Notes: generated by a model not told the origin, from the sequence alone. A stretch of DNA of 64,000 nt from Epiperipatus broadwayi (GCA_028023455.1 JAQFVV010000050.1:124001-188000); one strand, 5' to 3'; positions 1-12,820 are shown, numbered from the stretch's first letter. Made by a program: numbers and translations.

Positions 1-1149
1 GCCAGCTTGACCTAGTATATAATGACCATGGACTCGGAATAATGGAAAATGTTTAACAAAGTTTAATGAAATAAATGTAAAAATGAGTATCAAGTTAGTT
101 TGAATAATTAAAAATGATTAAAGTTAGTCTTAGTAAAATAAAATAACAATCTTAGAGATTTTTAAAATGTCAAAGCAACGGTAAAACAATTTATGTCAAA
201 AACCCTCATTATGTTTTATCGATTATGTTAAATCCCAGCTCATAAGTCTAGAACATAGCAGAGCGTGACACAAACAAAATAAATGTGTAAATCAAAATAG
301 ACAAGCAAAATGAAAATGTTTCTTTTTTTTTTTTTAAAAAAAAAAAAAGGGGAGAGTAAAAATAACGCTTTAAAAATAAAAATGAAATAAATAAGTGTAT
401 AATGAAAGTATTAATGAAAATAAAACATTATCAAATAAAATTAAAAAAAAAAGTGTGTTAAATTAGGATTGAGGTGTGTGCGAGTATTTGGGCAAAGAAA
501 TTAAAAGTTGGTTCAAATCAGCACAAAATCTATCTGTGTGTTTGAATTGCCTTATACTTTGCTGCCTACTTCTCTTAACATTACATTTATTACCTAATGG
601 TGAAAATAAAAACTAAAAATGCACTCTATAAAAATAAAAATTTGAAGTGGTCAATACTTAGGAAAAGTGATCAACACACATGTTACTTAAGAAAAATGTT
701 CATGAATAAATAAGTAGGTCAAATAGTTAAAATAAAATCGATAAAATCAAGTTAAATAAATAAGTGTAAATATATCTGTAGTAAATAATAATAAAAAGTG
801 ACTCATGATAAACTAATAGATTTTTTTTTTTGGAATACATGCACGGTAATAAAAGGAAGTAAATAAATGATTTATAGTCAAGTCAAAAAAAATATATACA
901 TATCAGTGTAATAATGAATCGTAGTAAAGTAAGTTGTTTTTGAATACACACAAGTTAATAAAAGTTGAGTAAATAATGAATCGTAATAAAGTAAAATAGT
1001 TTTTCTGAATACACACACATAGATAAAAAAAGTTGAGTAAGGGTTGAAAATAATATTCGAGATTAGATTAATATAAATAAATATGAAAACTGATGTCCAT
1101 GGTAGTTTAGAATAATATTGTGAGATTAGATTAATACAAATGTTAGAAT

Positions 1150-1880
1150 AATGTTCATATGAATTTAAAAATAATGTTGTAAGATTAGTAATAAAAATAT
1201 AAAGTCAATCTAAGGTGTATTAAGAGTGTGTAAGTATACATGTGTATATACGTGCACATACATTGGTAATATTCGGTAAATACGATATCTCATGATGCGT
1301 ATCTTAAATGTATTTATCCAGATATCCTTTTAGGTTATTTTCTTGGCACTGCTGCACCTCATGATGCATGCAAAAAGGGATTTATTTATTACAGATTCCC
1401 TGTAAGCAAGTCCAGTAATAACTCGATATCTAGAATATTAGTAGGTGTAGAATTATGCTGCACGTATACACATGTGTAGGAATTTATCTATAGCAAAAGG
1501 GAATGAGGGTAAGATATTGTTCATGCGAATTTAAAAATAAGGTTGTAAGATTAATAATAAGGAAATAAAAGTCAATCTAAGGTGTATTAAGAGTATATAA
1601 GTATACATGTGTATATATGCGTACATACACTGGTAAGATTCGGTAAATACGATACCTCATGATGCATATCTTAAATGTATTTACCCAGATATCCTTTTAG
1701 GTTAATTTCTTGGCACTGCTGCACCTCATGATGCGTGCAATAAGGGATTTATTTATTATAGATTCCCTGTAAGTAAGTCCAGTAATAGTTCGATATCTAG
1801 AATATTAGTAGGTGTAGTATTATGCTGCATTTATACACATGTGTAGGACTTTATCTAGAGCAAAAAAGAATGAGAGTAGT
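1150..1880. repeat. Two-copy tandem duplication, period about 366 bp
   Basis: The segment starting near 1150 recurs starting near 1516 with about 366-367 bp spacing. Each copy holds the same ordered landmarks: GTCAATCTAAGGTGTATTAAG, a CTCATGATGC motif twice, CTTGGCACTGCTGCACC, and CAGATTCCCTGTAAG. Copies differ by scattered substitutions, mostly transitions, so the duplication is not recent. No coding potential is seen. Confidence 0.85.
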
Positions 1881-2370
1881 ATAGAAATAAGTTTAGGTAA
1901 AGATATGTTTAAAGCTGCTGACTGGTTAAATTTTAGTACCCATAACGGACTTGTCAAGGATCATTACCCTTTCCAAAGCGTAAGTTGAAAATGGACAGTT
2001 GAAAATTCCTGCCATTTCGCAGTGACCCTTTCTTTTTCCAAGTCCGATCAAGAGAACGGCAAATGAAGTTTCGATTTTATACATGTGTAAGTCGGTGTAA
2101 GTCAGCAAATCTGCTTCCGTGTCATTTCCAAAAGATCCCTGTGCCATAAAATTAGTTTGTCCCAGTGGTCGTTATCCATGATTTAGATCATTGTGAGCAA
2201 TGTATTCGGCATAGATAGAATGAAAGGATAGTCAAGACAGATTGCCCTTTGAATGTTAAGTAAAAGATTTTAAAAAGTTAACTTAGAAAAATAATAAAGT
2301 AATAAATCTTTAGAGTCAAGAATTAAAATTGCAAGAGATAAAATGGTCAAAAATGAAGCATTTTGCTCTA

Positions 2371-2383
2371 AAACAGAGGGGGA
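2371..2383 (+). other. Putative polypurine tract of the LTR element
   Basis: A purine-rich run (AAACAGAGGGGGA) lies immediately before a TGTAATG terminus. In LTR retrotransposons this tract primes plus-strand DNA synthesis next to the 3' LTR. Position and sequence fit, but the element is decayed. Confidence 0.5.
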
Positions 2384-4051
2384 TGTAATGTGTCAAGGCC
2401 AAATTGGCACATGTATATAAAATAATTTTGTCTAAAAAAATTATTAAAATAAAAAAAAATCTTTCGTAAAAGAGTTTGAAATAAAAGATTAAAAGTGGGA
2501 AGGGGGTTTTCTTAAAGTCAAAGTAAAAGTGTTATAAAAGAAAGTAAAATTTTTCTAAAATAGTATTCATAAAAATAAGTAATTTAAAATTAAAAAAAAA
2601 AAAAAATCTTTTTTCATTCAAGCTTATTATAATAAATTATATATGTGCGTGCGAGTGTAAATAAATGTATGCGTGTTAAAATAATATTAAATATATATAT
2701 ATAAATGAAAGTTAAAAAAGAAATTATATTTGGAAAACACAGCGATGGCTATTAAGTTAAATAAAGTTTTAAAAAACCACACCAGCGGTGGGCTACTAAT
2801 TAAAGATATAAAAACAATATGTTTATGAAAGCTACAACTAATTAAACAATCTTCAAAAACACGTTGTCATAGGATTAATTACTAATGGAATTTCGACAAC
2901 ACCTATTGCACCTATTGCCGGAGGATATTAAAATGAAAACAATTCGCATACATAAATAGCAAGATTTTTATCGGAGTTCAGTTTTTTCAGTCTAGTTTGC
3001 AGTGACAGTCTTGTTTCCGTTCAGATAACAGTGCAGTTTCTATTATGTATTCAGAAACAAAAATGCATTGTTGAGCAGCTTTTGGAAATATACACTCATG
3101 CTTCAGCCTTTTAGTCCGACAAGATCATCAAAACCTGCTGGTGAAATAATGTCTGCATAACAACTCAGAAATCCTCCGTCAAATGTTCAACTGTCTTCAA
3201 GAATAAAACCAATGGATTCGCATAAAATCTCTTCAAGAAATGTCCAAATCTAACCGGTTAGATATACTCCATCAGAAGCAGCCAACAACAAGCAATATCC
3301 ATGTTCCAAAAATCCTAGGTAAACATTTATTTATTATCATTTATACGTAGTAGCCACCGCTGTAATTCGTCAATCCTACCGAGTAAAGTAATTTGAACTC
3401 TTAAGCATGCATAAAATGAACTATTGATGTGCGTGTGTGTGAATGTGAGAATATTTAACAATGTCATATATTATTTATGCTTTTCACCAGATACATGTTA
3501 TAATGTGTTACTTTAAAAATGTGCGTGTGTTAAATTAGATTTATAAAGATGTTTAAATTTAGTCAATTAATGTTGGGCAATAAATTATCTTTAAACTTAA
3601 TTAATGTTAATTAAAATAAAGTGTCTTCAAACTTAAACTTTATTTGTCAGTCAATTCTTTTTACCGACCTTTTTATTAATTCTTTCCACCACTAATTTTG
3701 TATAATTTTGTTATTGAATTAAAATTAGACTGAGCAAGATTTAGGGAATGTTTCGAGCGCTGGATTATGAACCTACTGCCTGAATACATTAGTCATCAGA
3801 CTAGCTGGTGCCCCGAGGGTTTACCCTGAAACAAATAATGTATTTGGATAGTAGGGGTTTGAAGATAGCAGCTGAGATGGGCCATTGTTGATAGTTAAAG
3901 CTATCAATAAGATCTCCCATTTTGCTTGAACGTGCCGGTTCATTCACGTAACATTTACAAGATTATAAATGTATTAGGAAGGAGTTTGAAACTGGCCAAA
4001 ACTTATATATATATGTATAAGTAAGTGGTTTCAGCGGTTCGACCCAGTACA
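2384..4051 (+). mobile_element. Putative 3' LTR (family D), about 1.67 kb
   Basis: It starts with TGTAATG directly after a polypurine tract and ends in GTACA at the edge of a (TA)n tract, like the other LTR families here. A TATA-like stretch followed by a TTCAGTCTAGTTTGCAGTGACAG-like region (split near 2975-3015) resembles an LTR promoter/start region. The second LTR is not in the window, so identity between LTRs cannot be tested. Confidence 0.5.
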
Positions 4052-4065
4052 ATATATATATATAT

Positions 4066-5740
4066 TATAATGGTAGTGGAGAGGGTGATCACTATCAGTC
4101 TTACCATATCTGCACTACGAGGGCGCCACTAGGCTACTTAGAACCTAGAAAATTTATATAGTAGGCAGATATGTAAGTTTAAAAAAAAATTTTTTTATTT
4201 TATATATTTTGAATCCGACCATTAGCCCAATGCCAGTAGCTCAGTGGACAGCATTTATATTTATAAATTCTTATCTAAGAATATTTTTAATATTAGAATA
4301 AAATAAGCCACTGCCAGTAATTAACATACAAACATTTATTTACACATATATAAGATTTAAAATTATTTTAGAATAACTTTTACTTTGGATTTTAACTTGA
4401 TTTTAGAATTTGATTTTACATTTTAACTTTTATAAGCTATTATAAGTTTGCACAGATGAGATTTATAAAAGTTTGTTTTTTAATGTTGAGCATAGATCGA
4501 CTACATAGATTACACGCTCAAAAACATTTCAAAATAAACATAAATGATCAAAATATAAAGTCATTGATGTAATTGCAGAGGGAATTCACAAGAAACCCAA
4601 TGGCATTCATCATAAGATGCCGCATCCAAACAAATACATTTTAGATATTCAATGTAAGATATCATTATTTACCTAATGTCTATATATTTTAATCAAATAT
4701 GAAAACAAAACATAATTAAACATGAACAAATCTATGCAAGCGTCTATGCCCAAGTTAAATTTAATGCATTTAAATAATTTAGACAATATTAATAAAAAAT
4801 AAAAATGGAAATGATTTAAAAAAAAATACATTCAATAAAATAATAATAATTTAGTCAGATAGGAAATTCTTCTATTTAGAATATTGAAAAGTTTAGCATT
4901 TAGAGTTCTTTTTGTTTAGAAATGTTCATTAATTATATATTTCTTACATTTAAAAAAGTTCATCTTTAAACCGTTGACATTTAGGTTCCAGTGTTAATTG
5001 TCCTGACATCCTGGAGAGACTGGTATGCTGTTGGCCATCTTATTGATTCATCTGGAGGGCTTTTATTTTAGCTGGTCCTCAATGTAGAAACGATTGGTCA
5101 TTTCTCTTTCCCTTTTAGCAGAACTTAAGGGATTGAAGAGTGCGTCTTTTCAATCCCTTCTCCTTCAACTCCGCACTAACACATACCACCACTGCTGTCA
5201 TACATCTCTCTCAGCTCTTTCTTCACTCACTAAAATTTATTTCCAAACTTTTTCTTTTTAATCTTAATTTTTCAGTTTAACTCAACATTACATCATGATG
5301 ATGGTGATGGTCTTTTCATTGAGGTCCGTTTCCCTGATGGATTTCTTTCATTGGCCATTCTGTTTCTATTGTTTTTCCTCTCCTATCTGACCTTTGATTA
5401 TATATTATGAAATGCCCAAGGGCTAGTTCACTTGGACTAATTAAAATAATCATTTTCATTTTTCAATAACATTTTAATTTTTTTGTATAAACTTAGATAT
5501 ATTTTGATCTTTAAATCTTTACTGAAAATTTAGTTTTAAAATACTTTTTTTTCTTCTTAATAAAGTTTTCGTTTAATAATTTTTTTATCTGTGTGATTTT
5601 ATATATTAGAGTTTAGATGATTTTTAATTTTCAATTTTTAATTATTAAAAAAAAAGAAGTTTTTATTTGTGAACTTTATTTTTAATATAATGTCTAATTT
5701 TTAGAGAAAAAATAATGTAACAGTGTATGTGCCTGTTACA
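4066..5740. mobile_element. Solo LTR, family C copy 1
   Basis: It begins TATAAT inside a (TA)n tract and ends GTTACA followed by ATATATA. It shares an extended colinear match with 55833-57717: both contain an ACGAGGGCGCCACTAGG block, the GAACCTAGAAAATTTATA block and an AAGCCACTGCCAGT block near the left end, and an AATAATGT..GTTACA right end. Two copies with the same ends and no internal sequence fit solo LTRs left by LTR-LTR recombination. No ORF is expected. Confidence 0.75.
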
Positions 5741-6479
5741 ATATATAAGAACAACTATTAATTTAAATATATTGTTCATTTTTATTATTTTTAATAATTT
5801 CCTAATTACTGTTATGCCTTTTAAATTTAAACTTTACTTTTATTAGCTCCAACTTAATAAAAAAAATTTATAAAGTATTATACATATGTATAATTTATAT
5901 TTATTTTATATTTATATTATATATTTTATTTTATAATAACTGGATTATTTTATTTGGGTTTGATTATATTTATTTCAGTTTTATTATAGTTTGTTATATT
6001 TTATGTTTTTTTATTGTTTACATTTATTTATTCATTATATTATAGCTCTGAAGAAGACTACAGGACAGTTGAAATGTAGAATTGTGTTTGCTTATATGTA
6101 CAATAAAAGGTTTTTGTTAAAAAGTGTTTAAAGTACAGTGAAGCAAAATGAAGGATGTGGTGAATTTTGCATATTTCAGTGATATTAATATTATCTATTT
6201 GTTCCCTTACTTAAGTATTTTGCCTTTGGTCTGTTCTTATTACTCACAACATACATCTGTCAGGTGTCCATGTCTTATATCCATATATAAAAATTGACAA
6301 AGTACCACTATTAAAAATTTATCTTTTTTAACACATAGGCATATATTATTGATTCACTGCAGTGGTCGAGTCTTCTCAAGTGTAAGGTCTGATGGTTCAT
6401 TCCAGATCTGTCTTTTACAATGCCTGAACTTCTTATGGCCACCAGAGCAATAAACTATTCAATTATTTATTTTTTATAA
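5741..6479. other. AT-rich stretch with a PLE-like 3' tail
   Basis: Mostly featureless AT-rich DNA. At 6046-6080 is a CTCTGAAGAAGACTACAGG...GTTGAAATG motif followed by a T-rich tail, the same type of motif seen at the ends of the Penelope-like elements in this window. 6190-6260 resembles a fragment of the RTE-like LINE 3' end found at 6480-6870. Confidence 0.4.
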
Positions 6480-6870
6480 AGTATTTCATCATCATCATCA
6501 TCATCATCAACTATTATCAATCCACTGCAGGATGAAGGTCTCTCCAAGTTCAATCCATCTTCTCCAATCTTTAGCTTCTCTACATCACCCCTACACACTT
6601 TCTTATTTCATCCATCCATCTCACACGTGGTCTCTTTCTGGGTCTTTTACAATCTCTTGGACTCCAGATTAAAATTTCAATTGTCCATCTATTATCATCT
6701 CTTCTAGCAATATGACTAGCCCAACTCCACTTCAATCTTTTAATTTATTCATTGAGGTCAGAACACCTGTTTGTTCTCTTCCCCATACATTGCGTTTTCG
6801 ATCTCTTCTTGTTACTCCCAACATACATCTCTCCATACTTCTTTGAGTGGTCTGAAGTCTCTTTATAGCT
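6480..6870 (-). mobile_element. RTE-like LINE, 3' terminal fragment
   Basis: Read on the minus strand this translates, with breaks, into the conserved C-terminal tail of RTE-like reverse transcriptase ORFs: a RSMERCMLGV-like segment, LKWSWASHIARRDDNRWT, and RPRVRWMDEI. The element ends in a (GAT)n tract, seen on the plus strand as (ATC)n at 6486-6509, which is a usual 3' terminus for this group. Strongly 5'-truncated and non-functional. Confidence 0.8.
6486..6509. repeat. (ATC)n microsatellite, LINE 3' tail
   Basis: Eight consecutive ATC/TCA units at the 3' edge of the LINE fragment. Simple-repeat 3' ends are typical of RTE-type LINEs. Confidence 0.85.
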
Positions 6871-8179
6871 TTATAATTAATCACTCATTATGTTTTCACC
6901 TCTACATAATATATGATACTATATAAAATATTACATTTACAATATATAAATTTTATTAATTTGCTCTTATTGATTAGAAAATTATAATATTAGTACAGTT
7001 TCTTTAAAAAAACAACAACTAATTAATCATTAAAGCTGAATAATAATAATAATAATATTAATTAGTTTCTTTTTTAGAAAAGCTATTTCTGAAACTGCAT
7101 TAATTAAAATAGTTTTTAATAAAGTAGGAAAATGAAAAAAAAATTTTTTTTTCTTTTTCAGGTAATCTCACAAAAATAGTTCTTCTTGTTTCGTTAAAAA
7201 TCCTAAATATAATTTCATATTTAATGGTTTAACAAAATTTGATTTGCTTCCTCGCCTTTAGAAAAACTGTTACCAATTCTTTCATTAAATGGAGAACTAA
7301 TTAGTACTGGTTCATTAGGAAGTTCTATTTTGTTATAATCTGTTGCTTGGCAACATGAAAAGCAATAGAATTATTTAACGTAAATCAACACAGTTACTAA
7401 CACAAATTAGAAAGAAAAAAATTTTGTTCACAATTTAACTTAGAAAATATTATTAATTTTTTTAAAATTTACTTTATATTTGAAGTTAGCAGACCCCAAA
7501 TGATTTGCTTTTGCTATACCCCAAAGTATAATAGCCGTGAAAATTTAAATTTGAATTATGTATGAGCTACCAAAAATTTGTTGGTTTGATTAAGATACCA
7601 TATGGCTCCTTTAAAATATATAAAATTTTAAGATCTAATAATAGATTAGTGATGGAAATTCATTTCATCGTAATATATAAGTTACTTTATTGCCGATAAT
7701 TAATATAGATTTATATAACATATATGCACCTTTTCTTCATAATCACATGTACACACATATATAATATGAAATATATTATTTATAATATTCAGACATGAAT
7801 GTAAATATCCTGCACATGTAGCGAATACTACGGACATATAGGCATTTTTGTACTACATAATTTTTCATTCATGTTTGAATGGCAAATATTATTTAATTGT
7901 ATACATATTTTGCATTATTTGAATACAAGGCATATAATGAAATGTAAAGAGAATATAAGTGTTATAAAGTATGTGAAGGATTAGCATAAGAGAATATATT
8001 ATGAAACAATATGTAAATATAGTAAAAGATCTGGCAAAATTAGGAGGAAAATGGGCTTTATTAAATAGTTGGAAAATATATGAAATGATTATAAATATGT
8101 AAATAACATTTGTAAAAGATATAAAATATGTATTTAATTATTATTTATGAGAAATTTTTTTTGAATTACAGGTATAAAA
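6871..8179. other. AT-rich DNA; weak repeat shared with 57720-57870
   Basis: No gene is seen. The part at about 7740-7930 resembles 57727-57865: both have TTCATTCATGTTTGAATGG-like and TGTACATATTTTG-like landmarks in the same order, so this is an old interspersed repeat of unknown type. Confidence 0.35.
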
Positions 8180-8600
8180 TCCTGTACATGAGGGGTCAGT
8201 CACTTATGGTTTATATAAGTAGATGGGTAGAATGAGAAAGTTGGCACCAATGAGGGCTTTGAAAATTCCATCATCAGATTTTCAATGAAATGGATGGCTG
8301 AAGAGTTGTGGGGTGGAGCAGATTGAAGTCTGTCCATTAAAGTATGAAGATTGGATATCTTAATATAAGCTGAATATTGATTGTATATATGTGTGGAGAT
8401 GATAATCTGGACCAACTGACGAGTGCTGGTTTAGCATAAAATAGGTATTTTGGTGATTGTTTATTTTTTCAGCATGTGTGTGATCAAGTGTATCAGCAGT
8501 ATGAGATAGCATGGACAATTGAGGGACATGTGAAAGTCTGAGTTCAAAGCCTCTATATATTACATATTGAAGTACATATATGAAAAAGCCTGTGCTGTAA
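8180..8600 (+). repeat. Interspersed repeat R1, copy a
   Basis: First of seven copies of an unassigned family. Landmarks in order: ATGAGGGGTCAG, TTGGCACCAATGAGG, CCATCATCAGATTTTCAATG, GGATGGCTGAAGAG, GATAATCTGGACCAACTGA, GTGTGTGATCAAGTG and a GAGTTCAAAGCC box resembling a pol III B box. On the minus strand about 70 codons are open, and the same frame is open in copies b, c and d. It looks like a SINE or MITE rather than a gene. Confidence 0.8.
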
Positions 8601-8659
8601 AAAATATTTATATATTAAAATATAGTGCTGTAAGGTCTGCCCATTCCTCGTATATGTAT

Positions 8660-9090
8660 GTAAGTGGCTTATGTCCTATACATGAGGGGTCAGAGTGACT
8701 TATGGTCAACATGGGTAGGATGAGAAGGTTGGCACCAATGAGGACTTTGAGTGTTCCATCAACATATTTTTAATGAAATGGATGGCTGAAGAGGTGTGGG
8801 GTGGAGCGGATTGAAGCCTGTCTATTAAAGTATGAAGATTGGCTATCTTAATATAAGCTGGGCATTGATTATATATAATATGTATGGAGATAATAATCTG
8901 GACCAACTAACAAGTGCTGGTTTAGCATAAAATAGGCATATTGGTAATTGTTTATCTTTTTAACATGTGTGTGATCAAGTGCATCAGCAGTATGAGATAG
9001 CATAGATAGTTGAGGGTGATGTGAAAAGCTGAGTTCAAACCCTCTATATATTGCATGTTGAAATGCAAGTATGAAAAAACCTTACTGTAG
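8660..9090 (+). repeat. Interspersed repeat R1, copy b
   Basis: Second R1 copy in direct orientation, roughly 480 bp after copy a, with the same ordered landmarks and the same right-hand GAGTTCAAACCC box. The pair looks like a local tandem duplication or two adjacent insertions. Confidence 0.8.
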
Positions 9091-9274
9091 AAAAAATATA
9101 TATATTAAATATTGTAAATTGTATTTATATGTAAGATGTAAAATACTGTATGTTAAATTTATTTGATTATAATATATAAGTGTATATTTTTTAAAAAAGG
9201 AAATCTAATGTAAATAATGTCCAGTAGATGGAGTAGATATAGTTAATTAGTTATTTGAATTGTATAGTATAACA

Positions 9275-9641
9275 CAGGTGTCCCCAACCCTATGCCTGTG
9301 AGCACCATGGCACCCACAGACCATTTTACATGTGTTCGCCGCTATCCGAACACGATAAAAATTATTTATCTGATACAAATAAATTTAATTTTTAAAATTT
9401 CTTATAAATTATTGTATTATATTGTAATCAAATTGTAGGGCATACTATACGTTTACAGTGTAAAAATATAAACATTAATTATATGTTAAAATTTTATTTT
9501 TGAAATAAATATTTTTTTGTACATTATGTGTATTATTAACAATATCCAACTATAAATTTACATTAAAAAAATAAATGGTGCCCACTATCTGTCTGGTGTT
9601 ATAGAATGTGCTCTTAAGTGCAAAAAGGTTGGGGACCCCTG
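9275..9641. mobile_element. hAT-type MITE, 367 bp
   Basis: It begins CAGGTGTCCCCAACC and ends GGTTGGGGACCCCTG, imperfect terminal inverted repeats of about 15 bp with the CAGG..CCTG ends common in hAT elements. It is flanked by an 8-bp direct repeat with one mismatch, GTATAACA at 9267-9274 and GCATAACA at 9642-9649; eight base pairs is the hAT target-duplication length. It has no transposase and would need one supplied in trans. Confidence 0.85.
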
Positions 9642-9781
9642 GCATAACAGCTTGAAAAGATCTCAATAGAGATGAAAACCAGTTTGATAGTTGTTTATTT
9701 TAATCCTGTTTTGATTAATTATTTATTTCCATATTTTTAAAATAATAAGTGTAATAATGTTCAAGGCTAAATGGGTTTATA

Positions 9782-9972
9782 AGTAACCATTAGAAAACAG
9801 TCAACACTTAGAGTCTTAGACAATCCCAATATAGATAACAATCAAGAATTTCAAACTGTTGTCAAGGCAACCTCCTCTATGGCTAAAAGGAAGTTGCCTT
9901 GACAACAGTTTGAAATTTTTTGATTATCTACATTGGGATTGTCAAAGTGTTGACTGGTTTCTGATGGTTACA
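9782..9972. mobile_element. Hairpin MITE
   Basis: Almost the whole unit is an inverted repeat: GTAACCATTAGAAAACAGTC, CAACACTT, CAATCCCAATATAGATAA and TTTCAAACTGTTGTCAAGG on the left all return inverted on the right around a short centre (about 9875-9890). The arms are about 85-90 bp. Such fold-back units are typically non-autonomous DNA transposons; no coding sequence is present. Confidence 0.75.
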
Positions 9973-11599
9973 TCTGTTTTGAATATATATTAATATTCTT
10001 ATCTCTATTATATTTATTGTAATTAGTCTCATAAACTCATCTTTGATTAAAAAAATGATATAGTTTAAAGATTTAATATTTTTTGGCAATTTGTTTTGTA
10101 ACTATATATATATGGATATTGAAGAGTGAAATGTGTTCTACTGATTTATCATCTTATATCTTAATTGCTCTATTGTTTTTAATGATGTTCCTAGATAACC
10201 ATATCACAATTTTTATACTTAATTTTATGAGCTTGATTCTTTTATTTTTCCTTTAATCTTTTATTTTTGAATTAGATACATATTAATGTTTGTAGTTTTT
10301 TCTGCATTTATTTAATGAACTCTTTCTATTATGAAACTCAATACCGACTCCTTATTTTCCAATTTACATAGGTGACAAATTTAAATTTTTTAAGTTTATA
10401 CGTAGCATTTATCAACAACACTCCTTGTATTAAAATTAAAAAATTTGCTGAAAACTGATTTTGATTATTCATTGTTAGATATACAAAATTAAAAAGTAGA
10501 GAATAAAAATATTTTTTTTTTTCTTAAAAAAACTTTAATCACATAAATGTACTAAAAAGAATTTTTTTCCTTTGGCTTTCACAAATAAATGTGTGGGCTC
10601 TCATGTTTAGAAATAATCTTAGTTTCACTTTTTATCAATTTTTACAGGTTTCTTATCAAACAAGAATTACAGTTTAACCTTTAAAAGTTAATATTTCTTA
10701 ATTACTTTGCTAGTATGTATATGAAAAAATAGATATCTAAGTTTTACATTTATGTAGAAGATATTGAAAACAACTTCATAAATAAATGAAAAACATTAGA
10801 AAGGACCCACCCCTACTTTAGTTTGTATCCTGTATAAGCATTCAATTTATTGGTGTATTACAATATACAGCGTGAAGTGTATACATTAATATAATTTCAG
10901 GACAGTTTAATTTATTCTGAAATCAGTTCTCATTTAGTAAGTGATCTCCACCGTTTTGATTTCTAAAAGGAGCCCCAAACCCACTGCTGACATAATCAAG
11001 CAGTAAATAAAGCCAAACAACCACACCAAGATGTGATAAATAGTATTCCAATTATTTTGACCATTTGTTACAAAATTGCTATTTCCATCAATAATTAAAA
11101 ATAAATATACAAACTTTGTATAACTATGCTTGCTCAAGTCACATGACCAAACAAGGAATGTACATAAGCTAAAACAATCTAATATTATAATTAACTGGGA
11201 AAAACATTAAATGCATTTTTTTACAGTTAATATATGGTGGTAACTATGTGTTGAATAAACATATAAATAACTGTGAGAAATTGCATAAGCTCAAGCGAGA
11301 AATGGGTGCAAGCTAAAATAAAATTGCAAACTCATTTAAAAATTGAAATATCACGATATTAGGAATTAGAATATGACCACCCCCCCCCAAAAAAAAATAG
11401 GAAAACTTAAAATTTCAGAACAACTTTTAGCAAAGAGCAAATATATCAAAGAAAAAAAATACAACAACGGTGACCAAAATATCAAATTATTACAATAATC
11501 AAATATGAAAAAATAAGCACAAAGTGTAATGACATGACCAAAAGAAAGCAAAATATATTAATAAAAAATAAATTTATCAGCAAAAAATAATAATTAATA
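9973..11599. other. AT-rich DNA, nothing recognised
   Basis: There are only short chance frames. One minus-strand frame at 10934-11137 could encode a 67-residue peptide with a hydrophobic stretch, but I recognise no family and see no splice context that would support it. Confidence 0.3.
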
Positions 11600-12219
11600 G
11601 ACTAACCTAAGAAATGAATAAAACATGCTTACGGGTGCAGAATCGAATTTGATCAAAAACATTTATTATATGGTGATCATTTCAAATAGCTTAGAAAATA
11701 TTTGACCAAAAAAAAATATTATTATCTATTATCATGTTCATTAATAAATACATATGTTATCCATAATTTTCACATATTAAAACATTATGAATATTTTGAT
11801 AAGTGTAAAAAAAATAAATAAACATTTGAGCAAGAGAAGAAAAATTTCAAAGACAATAATACTTTAAGAAATATTTAAACAACAACAACAAAAAAACAAG
11901 TCATTGTCTATTATCAAAATGTAAATCATGAAGAAAATGTAAAATGATAAAAATATATTACAAAAATAAATATTACCTGAAACATGCAAAGTTATTTTCC
12001 ATGGCCAAACATGTGTGAAAGTAATGAAATGGAGGTAAAAAGCGCTACCCATATATTTCCAGGGTTCACATTTGACACCAATGACTTGGTCAAACTGTCT
12101 TTTAAAGAGGTAATGAAAAAAAATTAAATGGGGAAGGGGATAACACTATTTATTTATTTAACTGCCTTGGCACTCATGAATTTGTACACCTACTAGTTAA
12201 CAATTAATTTAATAATTAT

Positions 12220-12820
12220 CTATCAGTCTATATTTCATTTGTCTATCTACTATCTATAACCTATTTATTATTTAAATTGTTTTCCTATTTATTTTTCTAT
12301 CAAATCTGTTTATTATTTACCTGTCTCTTTATCTGTTTGTTGAGATGCCTATCTATCTCTCTTTTAGATGTCTCTCTATCTGCTTATTTATTTACTGTTT
12401 TTCTATCTGTTTATCTATCTATCTGTCTTTCTATATGTTTATTTATATATTCGTCTTATTTATTTCTCTGGTTTTTTACTTATATAATTTTTTATGCATT
12501 CAGGCATCCATTTACCTATCTAGACAATCATCTATCCCCATCAAACTATTTATCTATCTGTCTTTTCATCTATTTATATGTCCATCTATCTATGCTTCCA
12601 TCTATCTATTCATCCATCCATATAATTACCCATTCATCTATCTAATCACCCATTCATCAATACATATATCTATCCTTTCATATATATATATATATCCATT
12701 CATCCATTTATTGATTTATTTATTCATCCAACTATCATTGCATCCATCTATCTATCTTTTTTATCTACCTACCTATTTATGTATGTTTTTCTGCCTATTA
12801 ATTTATTTATGCATCCCAAC
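12220..12820. repeat. Degenerate (TCTA)n-rich tract
   Basis: Irregular TCTATC, TTTATC and TCATCC units, pyrimidine-rich on the plus strand, within the left arm of the palindrome. Open frames across it come from the lack of stop codons in one strand of the repeat, not from selection for protein. Confidence 0.9.

Larger units (their letters stand above)
1..2383 (+). mobile_element. Decayed internal region of an LTR element (no ORF left)
   Basis: AT-rich sequence with no supportable reading frame. It is called internal LTR-element DNA only because it ends in a purine tract (2371-2383) directly followed by a TGTAATG terminus, the usual polypurine-tract/3' LTR junction. It contains short tandem repeats of about 60-70 bp at 815-1045 and a larger tandem duplication at about 1150-1880. 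If the call is right, the 5' LTR lies outside the window to the left. It could equally be unrelated intergenic DNA. Confidence 0.4.

Noticed and set aside
6486-6509. (ATC)n as an independent microsatellite of interest
   Set aside because: It is explained as the 3' tail of the adjacent RTE-like LINE fragment.
10934-11137. Small membrane protein gene (67 codons, minus strand)
   Set aside because: One hydrophobic stretch only, no known family, no splice or promoter context, and similar frames are expected in AT-rich DNA.
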